A stretch of 64,000 nt of DNA from SSC4 sp964443225 (GTDB lineage Bacteria; Chloroflexota; Anaerolineae; SSC4; Amarolineaceae). Below the pieces are notes generated by a model. The model saw nothing but the letters and a program-made list of their open reading frames with translations, made no database searches and was not told the DNA's origin. Below are positions 54,693 through 63,200 of the stretch, one piece after another (positions within the stretch are counted from its first letter, which is position 1; the number at the start of each line of letters is the position of its first letter). The translations under genes were made by a program, and so were the position numbers. The stretch is from positions 1-64,000 of the forward strand of contig CAYUCC010000009.1 in assembly GCA_964443225.1 (NCBI GenBank), in the 5' to 3' direction.

Positions 54693-55228
54693 GAGTTCAC
54701 TGCTCCCTCTGCGGGTGCCGCGGGGACAACACCGATGCGCAGGCCTTCCCAGGGACGAAACGCAAGATAGGTGATGATCAGGGCCGTGGTCACCACTGTG
54801 TTGAGATAGTAGTGGTATTCCACCACCGGCAGCAGCCAGCCCAAAATGCCCGGTGTTGGCGAGTTCATGCCTTGTAGATACTGGGTCACGCGCACGACAT
54901 GTTCCGCCACGTGGAAACTCTGGAACAGAAACAAAAAGGCGAGCAGAGGGTCGCCTATTGAACTGGCCCGCCAAATGCCGGGATTGCGCCGGTAAATGAC
55001 CCAGGTGGCCAGAAGTGTAAAAAGCAGCGCCAGGTTGTAGAACAAATGGATCCACTCGAAGTCGAACCAGACGCCCAAGAGGCCTGGGTAACGGTTGAGG
55101 TGCCAGATGTATTTCTGGAGCATCTGTGAAAGGTGTTCCAGGTTGTGAAACGCCTGGATCGGCAACATCGCGCTGAACGTCAAAAAACCAAGCAACGCTG
55201 GTTCTCGTAGCCAGGGTCGGTTGAACAT
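54689..55228 (-). CDS. Multipass membrane protein with HNLEH and HVAEH motifs
   Basis: The product is 179 residues from the second ATG (55228); AAGGAGG is only one base before the first ATG (55231), so the second is better spaced. Four or so membrane segments can be seen: about 10-25, 60-80, 95-115 and 140-160. The motifs FHNLEHLSQ, FHVAEHVVR and VEYHYYLN put conserved-looking His/Glu at membrane edges, suggesting metal or haem binding, but I do not recognise the family. It is coupled to gene 54492-54692 and divergent from the module at 55352. Confidence 0.65.
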   Translation of the reverse strand: MFNRPWLREPALLGFLTFSAMLPIQAFHNLEHLSQMLQKYIWHLNRYPGLLGVWFDFEWIHLFYNLALLFTLLATWVIYRRNPGIWRASSIGDPLLAFLFLFQSFHVAEHVVRVTQYLQGMNSPTPGILGWLLPVVEYHYYLNTVVTTALIITYLAFRPWEGLRIGVVPAAPAEGAVNS

Positions 55229-55351
55229 CATCCCTCCTTGACAATCGTTGATTCAGATGAGCTTACGCGACGCGCACAATGGCGTTTGGATCTGGACCAT
55301 ACAACCAAATCGTTTAGAGATCGTAAATTGGGTACAATGTTGCCAACTTTT

Positions 55352-55368
55352 GTATCGGAAAGCGATAC
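55352..55368 (+). promoter_or_regulatory. GTATCG-N5-CGATAC palindrome, third copy
   Basis: GTATCG (55352-55357) and CGATAC (55363-55368) flank GAAAG. TTGTGCTTTAATGAG follows at the same distance as in the 1068 copy. The half site TGTTGCCAACTTTT (55338-55351) of the hairpin family at 9234 directly abuts it. A GCGCG...CGCGC stem lies downstream. Confidence 0.55.
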
Positions 55369-55448
55369 CCACTGCCGCTCATTTTGTGCTTTAATGAGGG
55401 CGCGGCAATCATCGCGCGGCAGTTTAACCAAGCACAAGGAGAGTCGTC

Positions 55449-55815
55449 ATGCAGCGCAAGTTTCGTTTCGTCATGGTATCAATCGTATTACTCGTCCTCG
55501 GCCTGTTGATCGGCCCTGCCGGCGGCCGGCGACGATCCCTCAGCGCTGGTGAGCGAGCGACCCGAAGCCAGCGATAGCGTGCACCCAACGCCGGGCGATT
55601 ACCTGCTGGTAGTGGTCACGGGCATGCTGGCCCAGGTGCGGGTCGCGCCGGGTGCGGAGGGCCTGGCACCCGGCGAGCGGTTGGTGATGGACGACGTTCC
55701 TGGCCGGTTGAAGGCGGCGGGCGAGGGCGCCAACCCCGGCATGGTCTTCGCCCGCGCCCTCAAGGCTCGGCCTGACGAGGACGGCCTGGTCTGGGCGCTG
55801 ATCACGCCGCAGTGA
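55449..55815 (+). pseudogene. Deletion relic: signal peptide joined out of frame to the end of cap C
   Basis: The ATG at 55449, preceded by AAGGAGA, starts MQRKFRFVMVSIVLLVLGLL and IGPAG, the family signal peptide, then runs into a stop at 55576-55578. From about 55549 another frame encodes HPTPGDYLLVVVTGMLAQVR...LAPGERL and VWALITPQ, ending at 55815; this is the last third of cap C. The dockerin-like loop, repeats and first part of the cap are missing. It has the palindrome module upstream, like the relic at 26542. Confidence 0.75.
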
Positions 55816-55907
55816 GCGGAGGAGGTACGCTGAAGGTGGGGCCCATTTTGGAACGCGCGGCATTTGTGGTAGGATTCAACCGCGCGATCCTTAGACTTGG
55901 AGGCCCT

Positions 55908-57305
55908 ATGCGTATTCTACTCGTCAGCCCGCCCAGCGGTGAACTTACGATTGGTTTGAAACACCTGGCCAAGGTCGAGCCGCTCGGTCTGGAGATCATC
56001 GGCGCCGCCGTCCCCGATCACCAGGTCGAGCTGCTCGACATGGAAATCGACACCGACCTGGCGGGCACGCTGCAGCGTTTTCAACCCGACATCGTGGGCG
56101 CCAGTGCCCAGGTCGTGCAGACCTACAGCGCCCGGCGTGTCCTCAAGACTGCCAAACAGTTCAACCCCGACGTCCTCACCGTGCTGGGTGGCCATCACGC
56201 CACCCTTTGCCCCGAAGAATTCAACGCGCCCTACATCGATGCCATCGTGCTGGGTGAAGGTGTGCCCGCGTTCCGTGAGATTGTCGATCGTCACCGGCAG
56301 GGCCGCGCCTTCGACGACGTGGCCGGGCTGGCGCTGCCGCACGCGGGACGTATGGCTTTCACGACACCGCGGCCGCTGCCCACGTCACTCGACCACCAAC
56401 CGCACCCCAACCGTTCGCTGACCGACAAGTACCGGTCGCGCTATTTTTATCTCTGGGAATCGCCGGTAGCGTCTATCCAGACCTCGATGGGCTGTACGTT
56501 TCCCTGCAATTTCTGCTCGTGCCAGAAGTTCTCGCACCGCCGCTTCATCCCGCGCGCACCCGAGCTGGTGGTCGAGGACCTGGGCCGCATCGAGCAGGAG
56601 TTCGTGATGTTCTGCGACGACCACTCCTTCATCGACGTCAAACGCATGGAGCGCCTGCACGACCTGATCGTCGAGCGCGGCATCCGCAAACGCTACTTTG
56701 CCTATTCACGTGCCGACTGTGTGGTGCAGAACCCGCAGATTTTCGAGAAGTGGGCACGCATCGGCCTGCAGGTGGTGATGACCGGCCTGGAAGCGATCGA
56801 CGATAACCACATCGATGCGCTCAACAAACGCAGCAGCATCGAGATCAACGAGCGGGCGATCGAGATCTTGAGCCGCAATGGTATCGGTTTGAGCGCCGGC
56901 TTCGTGATCATGCCCGATTACACCGAGGCCGATTTCCAGCGCATCGATACCTACGTGCGCGCACGACCGAGCATCGTGCTGACTGAACTGACACCCCTGA
57001 CACCGCTGCCCGCCACCGACCTGCATGCCGAACAGAAGGCCGACGTCGTCACGCATCATCGCGAGCTGTACGACCTGGCGCACTTCGTCGTGCCGACCAC
57101 GCTGCCGCCCCAGGAGATGAATCGCCTGATGCGCAAGTATTACCTGCGTGTGGTCTTGCGTGCGATTCGCCGCCTGAAGCTGTACCGCCCGCGCCACGTC
57201 TTCAAGCGCCACATCCCGCAGCTCCTGGCCGGGACCCTGCGCACCACCTGGCTGTTGGCCCACGCCCACGAAAGCCTCACGGTGCCGCCACCGGGAGACG
57301 CGTGA
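55908..57305 (+). CDS. B12-binding-domain radical SAM protein
   Basis: The product is 465 residues. The N-terminal 140 residues form a cobalamin-binding-like Rossmann domain (MRILLVSPPSGELT, VVGASAQV-type core, VLGGHHATLCPEEF). The radical SAM core has the cluster motif CTFPCNFC (about 193-200) and downstream FCDDHSFIDVKRM. A C-terminal helical part (RLMRKYYLRVVLRAIRRLKLY) is basic. Proteins of this layout methylate or rearrange unactivated carbons in lipids, hopanoids or bacteriochlorophyll; the substrate is unknown. TTGGAGG (55897-55903) sets the start at 55908; the frame is open from 55812. It is coupled to the next gene: its stop overlaps that gene's start. Confidence 0.85.
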   Translation: MRILLVSPPSGELTIGLKHLAKVEPLGLEIIGAAVPDHQVELLDMEIDTDLAGTLQRFQPDIVGASAQVVQTYSARRVLKTAKQFNPDVLTVLGGHHATLCPEEFNAPYIDAIVLGEGVPAFREIVDRHRQGRAFDDVAGLALPHAGRMAFTTPRPLPTSLDHQPHPNRSLTDKYRSRYFYLWESPVASIQTSMGCTFPCNFCSCQKFSHRRFIPRAPELVVEDLGRIEQEFVMFCDDHSFIDVKRMERLHDLIVERGIRKRYFAYSRADCVVQNPQIFEKWARIGLQVVMTGLEAIDDNHIDALNKRSSIEINERAIEILSRNGIGLSAGFVIMPDYTEADFQRIDTYVRARPSIVLTELTPLTPLPATDLHAEQKADVVTHHRELYDLAHFVVPTTLPPQEMNRLMRKYYLRVVLRAIRRLKLYRPRHVFKRHIPQLLAGTLRTTWLLAHAHESLTVPPPGDA

Positions 57306-58099
57306 TGGAAGTTCATTATTACGGCTGGTCGGGCGTGGCCCTGCAGCACGGTGATACCGTGGTTGGGTTCGATCTCTTCGGTGAGGAGGTGACCTGGGAT
57401 GTGCTGCCGGATGCCGCAACCACGATCCTGTGCGTGACGCACGGTCACCCCGAACACTGTGGATCGCTGCGCCAGTTCCTGTCTGCCCCCACAGCACGCC
57501 TGGCGCAGACGCACGTCGTGTCATCAGCCGAGGTAACGACATACGTCACCCAAGGCGTCCCAATTCCGGCACACAACGTCCACCCCATCGCACACCGCCG
57601 CACGGTTGCGGTGGGGGAGACGCAGGTGACGGCCTTTGCCTGGAAGCACCTGCCGCTGCTGCCGCCCGGTGTGGGGCCAAAAATCGACTATGCCCTGCAT
57701 CTCCTGCGCCGGCCGGTCGAACTGGTGCGCATCGGCACGGCCGGCCTGCGCCTGCCGATGGGTGCGCCGATGGTTGGCTTCCACGTGCGGTTTGCCGATG
57801 GCACGACGGTGCTGAATTACGCCGAAGGCCTGCACCGGGTGACCAACCCCGGCGAGGTGCAGGCGGTTGCCCAACACCTGCCGGCGGAGACGCTGCTGTT
57901 TGCCGTCGAGCCGGAGGATGCCGAGGCCATTCCACGCTGGATCGAGGTCCTGTCACCGGCCACCGTCATGCTCTACGAGGCCCATCGCCCCTGGCGCCAG
58001 CTGTTCCAACTGCCGTACGTCGATCTGACCGACTATGCCGGCACCCTGTCCACGCGCTTTCAAGAGATTCGTTTCGTCCCGCTGCTCGAGACCAGTTAA
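57305..58099 (+). CDS. Metallo-beta-lactamase-fold protein
   Basis: The product is 264 residues. It begins MEVHYYGWSGVALQHGDTVV and has VTHGHPEHCGS near residue 42-52, a variant of the H-x-H-x-x-H zinc motif in which the Asp is replaced by Glu. FDLFGEE and NYAEGLH may add further ligands. The family includes metal-dependent hydrolases of the UPF0173/RNase Z-like group. The ATG overlaps the last base of the radical SAM stop; a GTG directly before it (57302) is an alternative. Tight coupling suggests the two act in one pathway, perhaps with the hydrolase acting on the radical SAM product, but this is inference. Confidence 0.75.
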   Translation: MEVHYYGWSGVALQHGDTVVGFDLFGEEVTWDVLPDAATTILCVTHGHPEHCGSLRQFLSAPTARLAQTHVVSSAEVTTYVTQGVPIPAHNVHPIAHRRTVAVGETQVTAFAWKHLPLLPPGVGPKIDYALHLLRRPVELVRIGTAGLRLPMGAPMVGFHVRFADGTTVLNYAEGLHRVTNPGEVQAVAQHLPAETLLFAVEPEDAEAIPRWIEVLSPATVMLYEAHRPWRQLFQLPYVDLTDYAGTLSTRFQEIRFVPLLETS

Positions 58100-58149
58100 G
58101 CTTTACGACCGGTCGGGCGTGCGGCCATCCTTGGGAGGCAGACCGATGA

Positions 58150-58239
58150 ACGTCCGGTCCGGGTTACATCCTTCGCCAGCCTGATCTCTACTGGCGCGAG
58201 GCGGGTGTGCTGGTCACCGGCTACAAGGAAATGGCCTGA
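58150..58239 (+). pseudogene. Possible C-terminal gene relic
   Basis: After an in-frame stop the DNA reads GYILRQPDLYWREAGVLVTG and YKEMA before a stop at 58237-58239. It has the composition of a real protein end but no start or body. The rest of 58100-58314 holds nothing else that I recognise. Confidence 0.25.
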
Positions 58240-58314
58240 GATGGCAGGCTTTTGCACGATCCGGCAGTTGAGTGACCGGTGGCTGGCGACAGGCAAGGCG
58301 ACAGGCAAGGCGAC

Positions 58315-58866
58315 ATGAATGACCGACCGGACATCGTCCGACCCAAAACGCTGGCCTTGATTCTCCGTGGCACACTGCTGGGCGCGCTGGCCGGCACGGT
58401 GCTCGCCAGCCTCTATGCGGCGGCGGCACCCGCTGGTGTGGCGGCCTGGCTGGTGTCGACCAACAGCAGCAACGGGCGCATCTTCGATGCCCTGATCGGT
58501 GCCGTCGTCCTGGGTATCTGCGTGGGGCCGTTTGCTCTGGTGTTGGGAATCCTGCCGGGCATGCTGCTGGGCGCTGTGAGCGGGCTGATCATCGGTTTGC
58601 TGGCCGCACCGTTTCACCGCAGCCTGACGAGCGCTGGCGGCGTGGCGATCGGTCTTCTCGTGGCGGTCGTGATCGTGGCCGGCGGTAACCTGCTCCTGGG
58701 GCCGGGCATGATCGAACCCAACCGGCCTGTACCAGACCGCTACTTCCCTTATCTCTTCTGGATCGCCGGCCCCAGCCTGCTAGTTCTGGTGGGTTTGCCC
58801 ATCGTCGGTTGGTTTTTGCCGCGGGAACTGCCGCGCGGGTTACGGCGGTCCCAACGACAGGGGTAA
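58315..58866 (+). CDS. Multipass membrane protein of unknown function
   Basis: The product is 183 residues with four hydrophobic segments (about 14-37, 53-77, 80-100 and 107-127) and a fifth near 145-168. Gly/Ala/Leu-rich helices (LLGALAGTVLASLYAAA, GMLLGAVSGLIIGLLAA) look like small glycine-zipper membrane proteins. No motif is recognised. The start region is odd: the ATG is preceded by two tandem copies of AGGCAAGGCGAC and no good ribosome-binding site. An in-frame GTG at 58279 would add 12 residues encoded by this tandem repeat (GDRQGDRQGD), and I consider it less likely. Confidence 0.6.
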   Translation: MNDRPDIVRPKTLALILRGTLLGALAGTVLASLYAAAAPAGVAAWLVSTNSSNGRIFDALIGAVVLGICVGPFALVLGILPGMLLGAVSGLIIGLLAAPFHRSLTSAGGVAIGLLVAVVIVAGGNLLLGPGMIEPNRPVPDRYFPYLFWIAGPSLLVLVGLPIVGWFLPRELPRGLRRSQRQG

Positions 58867-58914
58867 TACCCTGGCCGACGACCCTGGACTACATCCAGCG
58901 TGCCGATCTCTAAA

Positions 58915-58957
58915 CTTGAAAATCCGAAGTTGACATTCTGATTTTCAAGGATATAAT
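58915..58957 (+). promoter_or_regulatory. Consensus promoter overlapped by a 10-bp inverted repeat; leaderless start
   Basis: TTGACA (58930-58935) and TATAAT (58952-58957) are 16 bp apart. CTTGAAAATC (58915-58924) and its exact complement (58940-58949) flank the -35 box, an operator-like arrangement. The ATG at 58964 is seven bases after the -10 box, so the transcript should begin at or next to the start codon. No Shine-Dalgarno is present. Confidence 0.8.
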
Positions 58958-58963
58958 ACCGTT

Positions 58964-60115
58964 ATGTTCATACCACGTCCGGCCGTTGTGGCTCGAATCG
59001 AATACACGCTCGCCATTCATCCCATCGCAGCACTTCTGGGGCCGCGCCAATGCGGCAAAACCACGTTGGCGAGAATGTTTGGTGAGCAACAGCTATCCAC
59101 CTATTTCGATCTCGAAAACCCGGTGGACGTGCGCCGGCTTTCCGCGCCGTTGACCGTGCTGGAGGCTCTGTCGGGGTTGGTGATCATCGACGAGGTCCAG
59201 CGCCAGCCTGAGCTGTTCCAACTGCTGCGCGTGTTGGTCGACCGTCCCAATAGTCCTGCTCGTTTCTTATTGCTCGGCTCGGCATCACCGCAGCTGGTAC
59301 GCGGGGTTTCGGAATCGTTGGCTGGCCGCATCGGGTTCATCGACCTGGCCGGTTTTGATCTGGTCGAAGTGGAGACGGCGCAGCGCGACCAGCTGTGGCT
59401 GCGCGGCGGGTTTCCGCGTGCCTTCCTGGCTAATGATGATGCCAGCAGCATGATCTGGCGCCAGGAGTTCATCCGCACCTTCTTGGAACGCGATATCCCG
59501 CAGTTGGGCATCACAATCCCGGCCGAGACCTTGCGCCGCTTTTGGACGATGGTGGCTCATTATCACGGACAGGTCTGGAATGCAGCCGAATTCGCGCGCG
59601 CGCTGGGCGCGTCCGAAACCACGGCGCGTCGTTACCTGGACATCCTCGCCGGTGCGTACATGGTGCGTATCCTGCCACCCTGGTTCGCAAACCTCAGCAA
59701 GCGCCAGGTCAAGTCACCCAAGATTTACCTGCGTGACAGTGGCATCTTGCATGGTCTGCTGCAGTTGGAGACATTGCCCGCATTGCAGTCCCATCCCAAA
59801 TTGGGCGCCTCGTGGGAGGGATTTGCCATCGAACAGATCATCCGTATCCTGAACACCCGGGATGCCTACTTTTGGGCGACCCACGGCGGTGCGGAACTCG
59901 ATCTGTTGGTGCGCGCACGCGGCAAACAGTATGGATTCGAGATCAAGTACGCCGATGCACCGGGCACCAGCCGCTCGATGCAAGTCGCTGTACACGATCT
60001 TGACCTCGATCACCTCTGGATTGTCTATCCGGGAACCCACGAATACGCGCTCGATGCGCGGATATCTGCCCTGCCCCTGAGCGCGCTGCCCCGAATCACC
60101 GCCGCCCTGCTGTGA
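58964..60115 (+). CDS. AAA_14/DUF4143 ATPase, second member
   Basis: The product is 383 residues. Walker A is LLGPRQCGKTTLA (about 24-36), Walker B LVIIDEVQRQ (about 67-76). GSASPQLVRGVSESLAGR is the sensor-like motif common in this family. A winged-helix part (FARALGASETTARRYLDILAG) and a PD-(D/E)xK-like end (GGAELDLLVRARGKQYGFEIKY) make up DUF4143. The protein differs from 34062-35192 in the latter's GARRVGKTT loop and overall sequence, so the two are not recent duplicates. Its promoter is strong, palindromic and leaderless, unlike anything else in the window. The function is unknown. Confidence 0.87.
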   Translation: MFIPRPAVVARIEYTLAIHPIAALLGPRQCGKTTLARMFGEQQLSTYFDLENPVDVRRLSAPLTVLEALSGLVIIDEVQRQPELFQLLRVLVDRPNSPARFLLLGSASPQLVRGVSESLAGRIGFIDLAGFDLVEVETAQRDQLWLRGGFPRAFLANDDASSMIWRQEFIRTFLERDIPQLGITIPAETLRRFWTMVAHYHGQVWNAAEFARALGASETTARRYLDILAGAYMVRILPPWFANLSKRQVKSPKIYLRDSGILHGLLQLETLPALQSHPKLGASWEGFAIEQIIRILNTRDAYFWATHGGAELDLLVRARGKQYGFEIKYADAPGTSRSMQVAVHDLDLDHLWIVYPGTHEYALDARISALPLSALPRITAALL

Positions 60116-60164
60116 TGGCTTGTGTCACTGTGTCATTCTGACTGTATCCCATTTCTGATGTTTG

Positions 60165-60173
60165 TGTTATAAT
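60165..60173 (+). promoter_or_regulatory. Extended -10 promoter for gene 60233
   Basis: TGT-TATAAT (60165-60173) is a perfect -10 box with the TGn extension. No convincing -35 box is upstream. It would give a leader of about 50 bases carrying AAGGAGG at 60219-60225. Confidence 0.55.
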
Positions 60174-60232
60174 TGTGTCGTACTTGTCTCGCGAAAGGTT
60201 CCAACGGCAACCGCTGTGAAGGAGGTGTTGCC

Positions 60233-63200
60233 ATGCGAAACTTGCGACGAAAACTGCTATCAGCGCTGCTGAGTGCGCTGACCCTGGCTGTGACCGCCGT
60301 GGTGGTCACAGCTGGCCACGCTCCTCCCCCCTTCCTCGATACCTCGGTCAGCGGCATCGCCGCCGGTGATCCGGATGACGGGCATACCTACGCCTTCTGG
60401 TACACGCTGACCTGCCCCAGCCTGGTCAGCAACCAGCCCTGCGAGTGCGACCTGAACATCAACGGCAACGACTGCATCGCCACCGTCGACAGCAACGGCA
60501 ACGGTGTACTCGACCAGGCCGCCGACAGCGACGGCGATACGATCCCCGACCTGCTGGACACCGACTACGCCGCCCGCGGTGCCGGCGTACGCGAGAGCGT
60601 CGCCCTGCGGCTGGTCGATTCGATCGACCGCTACGTCAACGATTGGGCCTTCCAGGCACCGCGTTGGGAGGACGACGCCGGCCAGGTGGTCGTCGACGAC
60701 CGCCCGCTGCACGTCTACGACCTGGACATCAACGGTGGCGCCGGCCTGACCCACATCAAGCTGGACACGGCCAACCTGCTGACGGCGGGTCCGCGCGCCC
60801 TGGTCACCCACGAGTCGTGGCACAAGATCCAACACGGTTACTACGAACGCCGCCGCCAGCCCACGTACGTCCACGAGGGGCAGGCGCGCAGCGTACAGGA
60901 CAAGGTCTTCGACGACCTCGACACCAGCAACCACGGCGCCTACAACAACCTGCTGGGCAATCCGACTTACACCCAACGCGAAGACCGCGACGGCGACGGT
61001 GTCCCCGAGTGGAGCCAGGCCGAGGGTTTGCAAGGCGCGGATTACGACGCGGCGCTCTGGTGGACCTACTACGCCGAGCAGTTCGGCGATAATTACCTGG
61101 CCACCGCCGGCGCCGGCATGGACGCCTGGCGCACGTTTCTCGAACAGGCCGATGACGACCTCTACGGCCTCAGCGCGCTGGATGCGGCCATCGCTGCCGA
61201 AACGACCGGCGACGTGGATACCATGGAAGCGGCCTTTCGTGACTTCGTGATCGCCAACTACGCCAAGGAGCTCGACGTCTCCGGCATCCCCCCCGCCGAC
61301 CTGGGTGGGCGTGATCCGGTGACGGTGCTGCAGTACCGTGACGAGGACCGCGCCGGTCTCAATCCGGCGGTCTACAACACGCCCCGCTTCGACGTCGACG
61401 CCGCGCTGCCCGGCAACCCGCAGCAGGGCGCCGTCAACGCCCACGCCGAGGACGCCGACGAGGCCGACATCTCGCCCACGTGGGCCATGCCCGCCTGGGG
61501 GGCACGCTACTACCGCGGCACCACCCCGACCGCGTGCCAGGTCGCCGGCGTCACCGTCGAAGGCGACGAAGGGGCGCGCCTGGCCTTTGCCTTCCTGGCG
61601 GTCGAACCGGATACGAACGGTGATGGCCGCAAGGAGGCCAGCCGCCTGGTGCGGGCTGTGGGACAGGACTTTGCCGCTTCGATTTGGGCCGGCAGTGGCG
61701 CCATCGATCACGTGGCAGCGGTCGTAGCCGGGTTGGACACCGGTTACGGTTACACCTACACCCTGGCGTGCAGCACGGCGACGGTCGACATCATCCGGCC
61801 CACGACCGCCGATCCCGCCCACGTGGGGGAACCTTCGGCGCCGGAGCGTTTCCTGGTCTGGCTGGAGGTGACTGGCCAGGCGCCCCTGGCCTCGCCCTCC
61901 GTGCCGGGCCTGGACTGGCAGCGTGACTTCGAGGTGTTCGTGGGTGCGGTGGACCCAGGCAACGCGGGCACCATCCTGAACGGCGGTTACCTGGGCCACA
62001 CCGGCCAGTACTGGCTGGTGGTACAGGCGCCCGCCAAACCCGGTGCCCCCTACGGCGCCGAATACGACCTGACCGTGCGCCTGGGCGGGGCGATCAGCGA
62101 CACCGCAACCGACGCCGTTCGCTACGACGTGGTGCGCAGCGACCGCGTCCTGGTCATCGATCGCTCCGGGAGCATGGCGGGTGACAAGCTGCTGGCTGCC
62201 CAGGACGCCGCCCGCTTCCATACCGAAGACCTGGTGCAGTTCGACCGGCTGGGTGTCGTCAGCTTCAGCAATAACGCCACCGGCGACTACCCGCCAGCCG
62301 GCCTCGCCCTGCTGCCCGACGCCCAGGCCGCCGGCGTACGCCTCGGTGCCCAGGCTGCGATCGAAGGGCTGACCGCCGGCGGCAGCACCAGCATCGGCGA
62401 CGGGCTGAGTGTGGCCCAGGACCGCCTGGATGCCGTCGGCTCGGACAACGATTGGTGGATCGTGCTGCTGTCTGACGGCATGGAGAACGCGCCGCTCTAT
62501 TACGACGACGTGCGCGACCGGCTCATGGCCGCCGGCACGCACGTCCACGCCATCGCCCTGGGCGAAGGTGCGCACGAGGACCTGATGCGCCGCATCGCCA
62601 CCGACACCTGCGGCGAGGAACTGCTGGACGTGTGTTACCACCACATCGTCGAAACGGCGCTGGACGGCACCCATGGTCCGGATCAACCGACCGTCACCCT
62701 TTCAAACCCCCTGGCCGATCTGTACACCCAGGTCGCCGAAAACATCGCCGGGCTCGACCGGCTGTGGGAGCACGCGGGGCAGGTGGCCGCCGGTGCAACC
62801 CTTACCGATACGGTTCCCGTGCCGGAGGCCGGCGTCAGGGACGCCCTGTTTTCGTTTCACTGGAACAGCGCCGCAGCACCCACCCTGGTGCTGCGTGATC
62901 CCACCGGCGCCGTCGTGGTGCCCGCACCGCCCGATGCCGTGCGCCTGCCCGACACCCTGGGCAATCGCCACCTGGTCTGGCAGATTGCCAACCCACTGGC
63001 GGGCAACTGGACGGTCAGCCTGACGGCGCCCGGTGCACCGGTCGAGTATGTGGCGACCTTGTCTGGCCGTGAGACCAACGGCGTGCAGCTGCGTGTCTTC
63101 TTCGACCAGGCGCCCGATCTGCGTCGCGCCGGTCTTCCGCTGCCGCTCGTCGCCGCGCTGACCGACAGCCTGGGCGGGGTAGCTGATGCGTCGTTGATGG

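Noticed and set aside
54492..55244. Single 250-residue minus-strand frame
   Set aside because: Only its last 66 codons look like protein; the remainder is the shadow of the membrane protein at 54689-55228 in another frame. The ATGA overlap supports two coupled genes.
60260..62686. 808-residue minus-strand open frame opposite gene 60233
   Set aside because: The plus strand has a start with a strong ribosome-binding site, a signal peptide, HExxH and vWA motifs; the minus frame has none.
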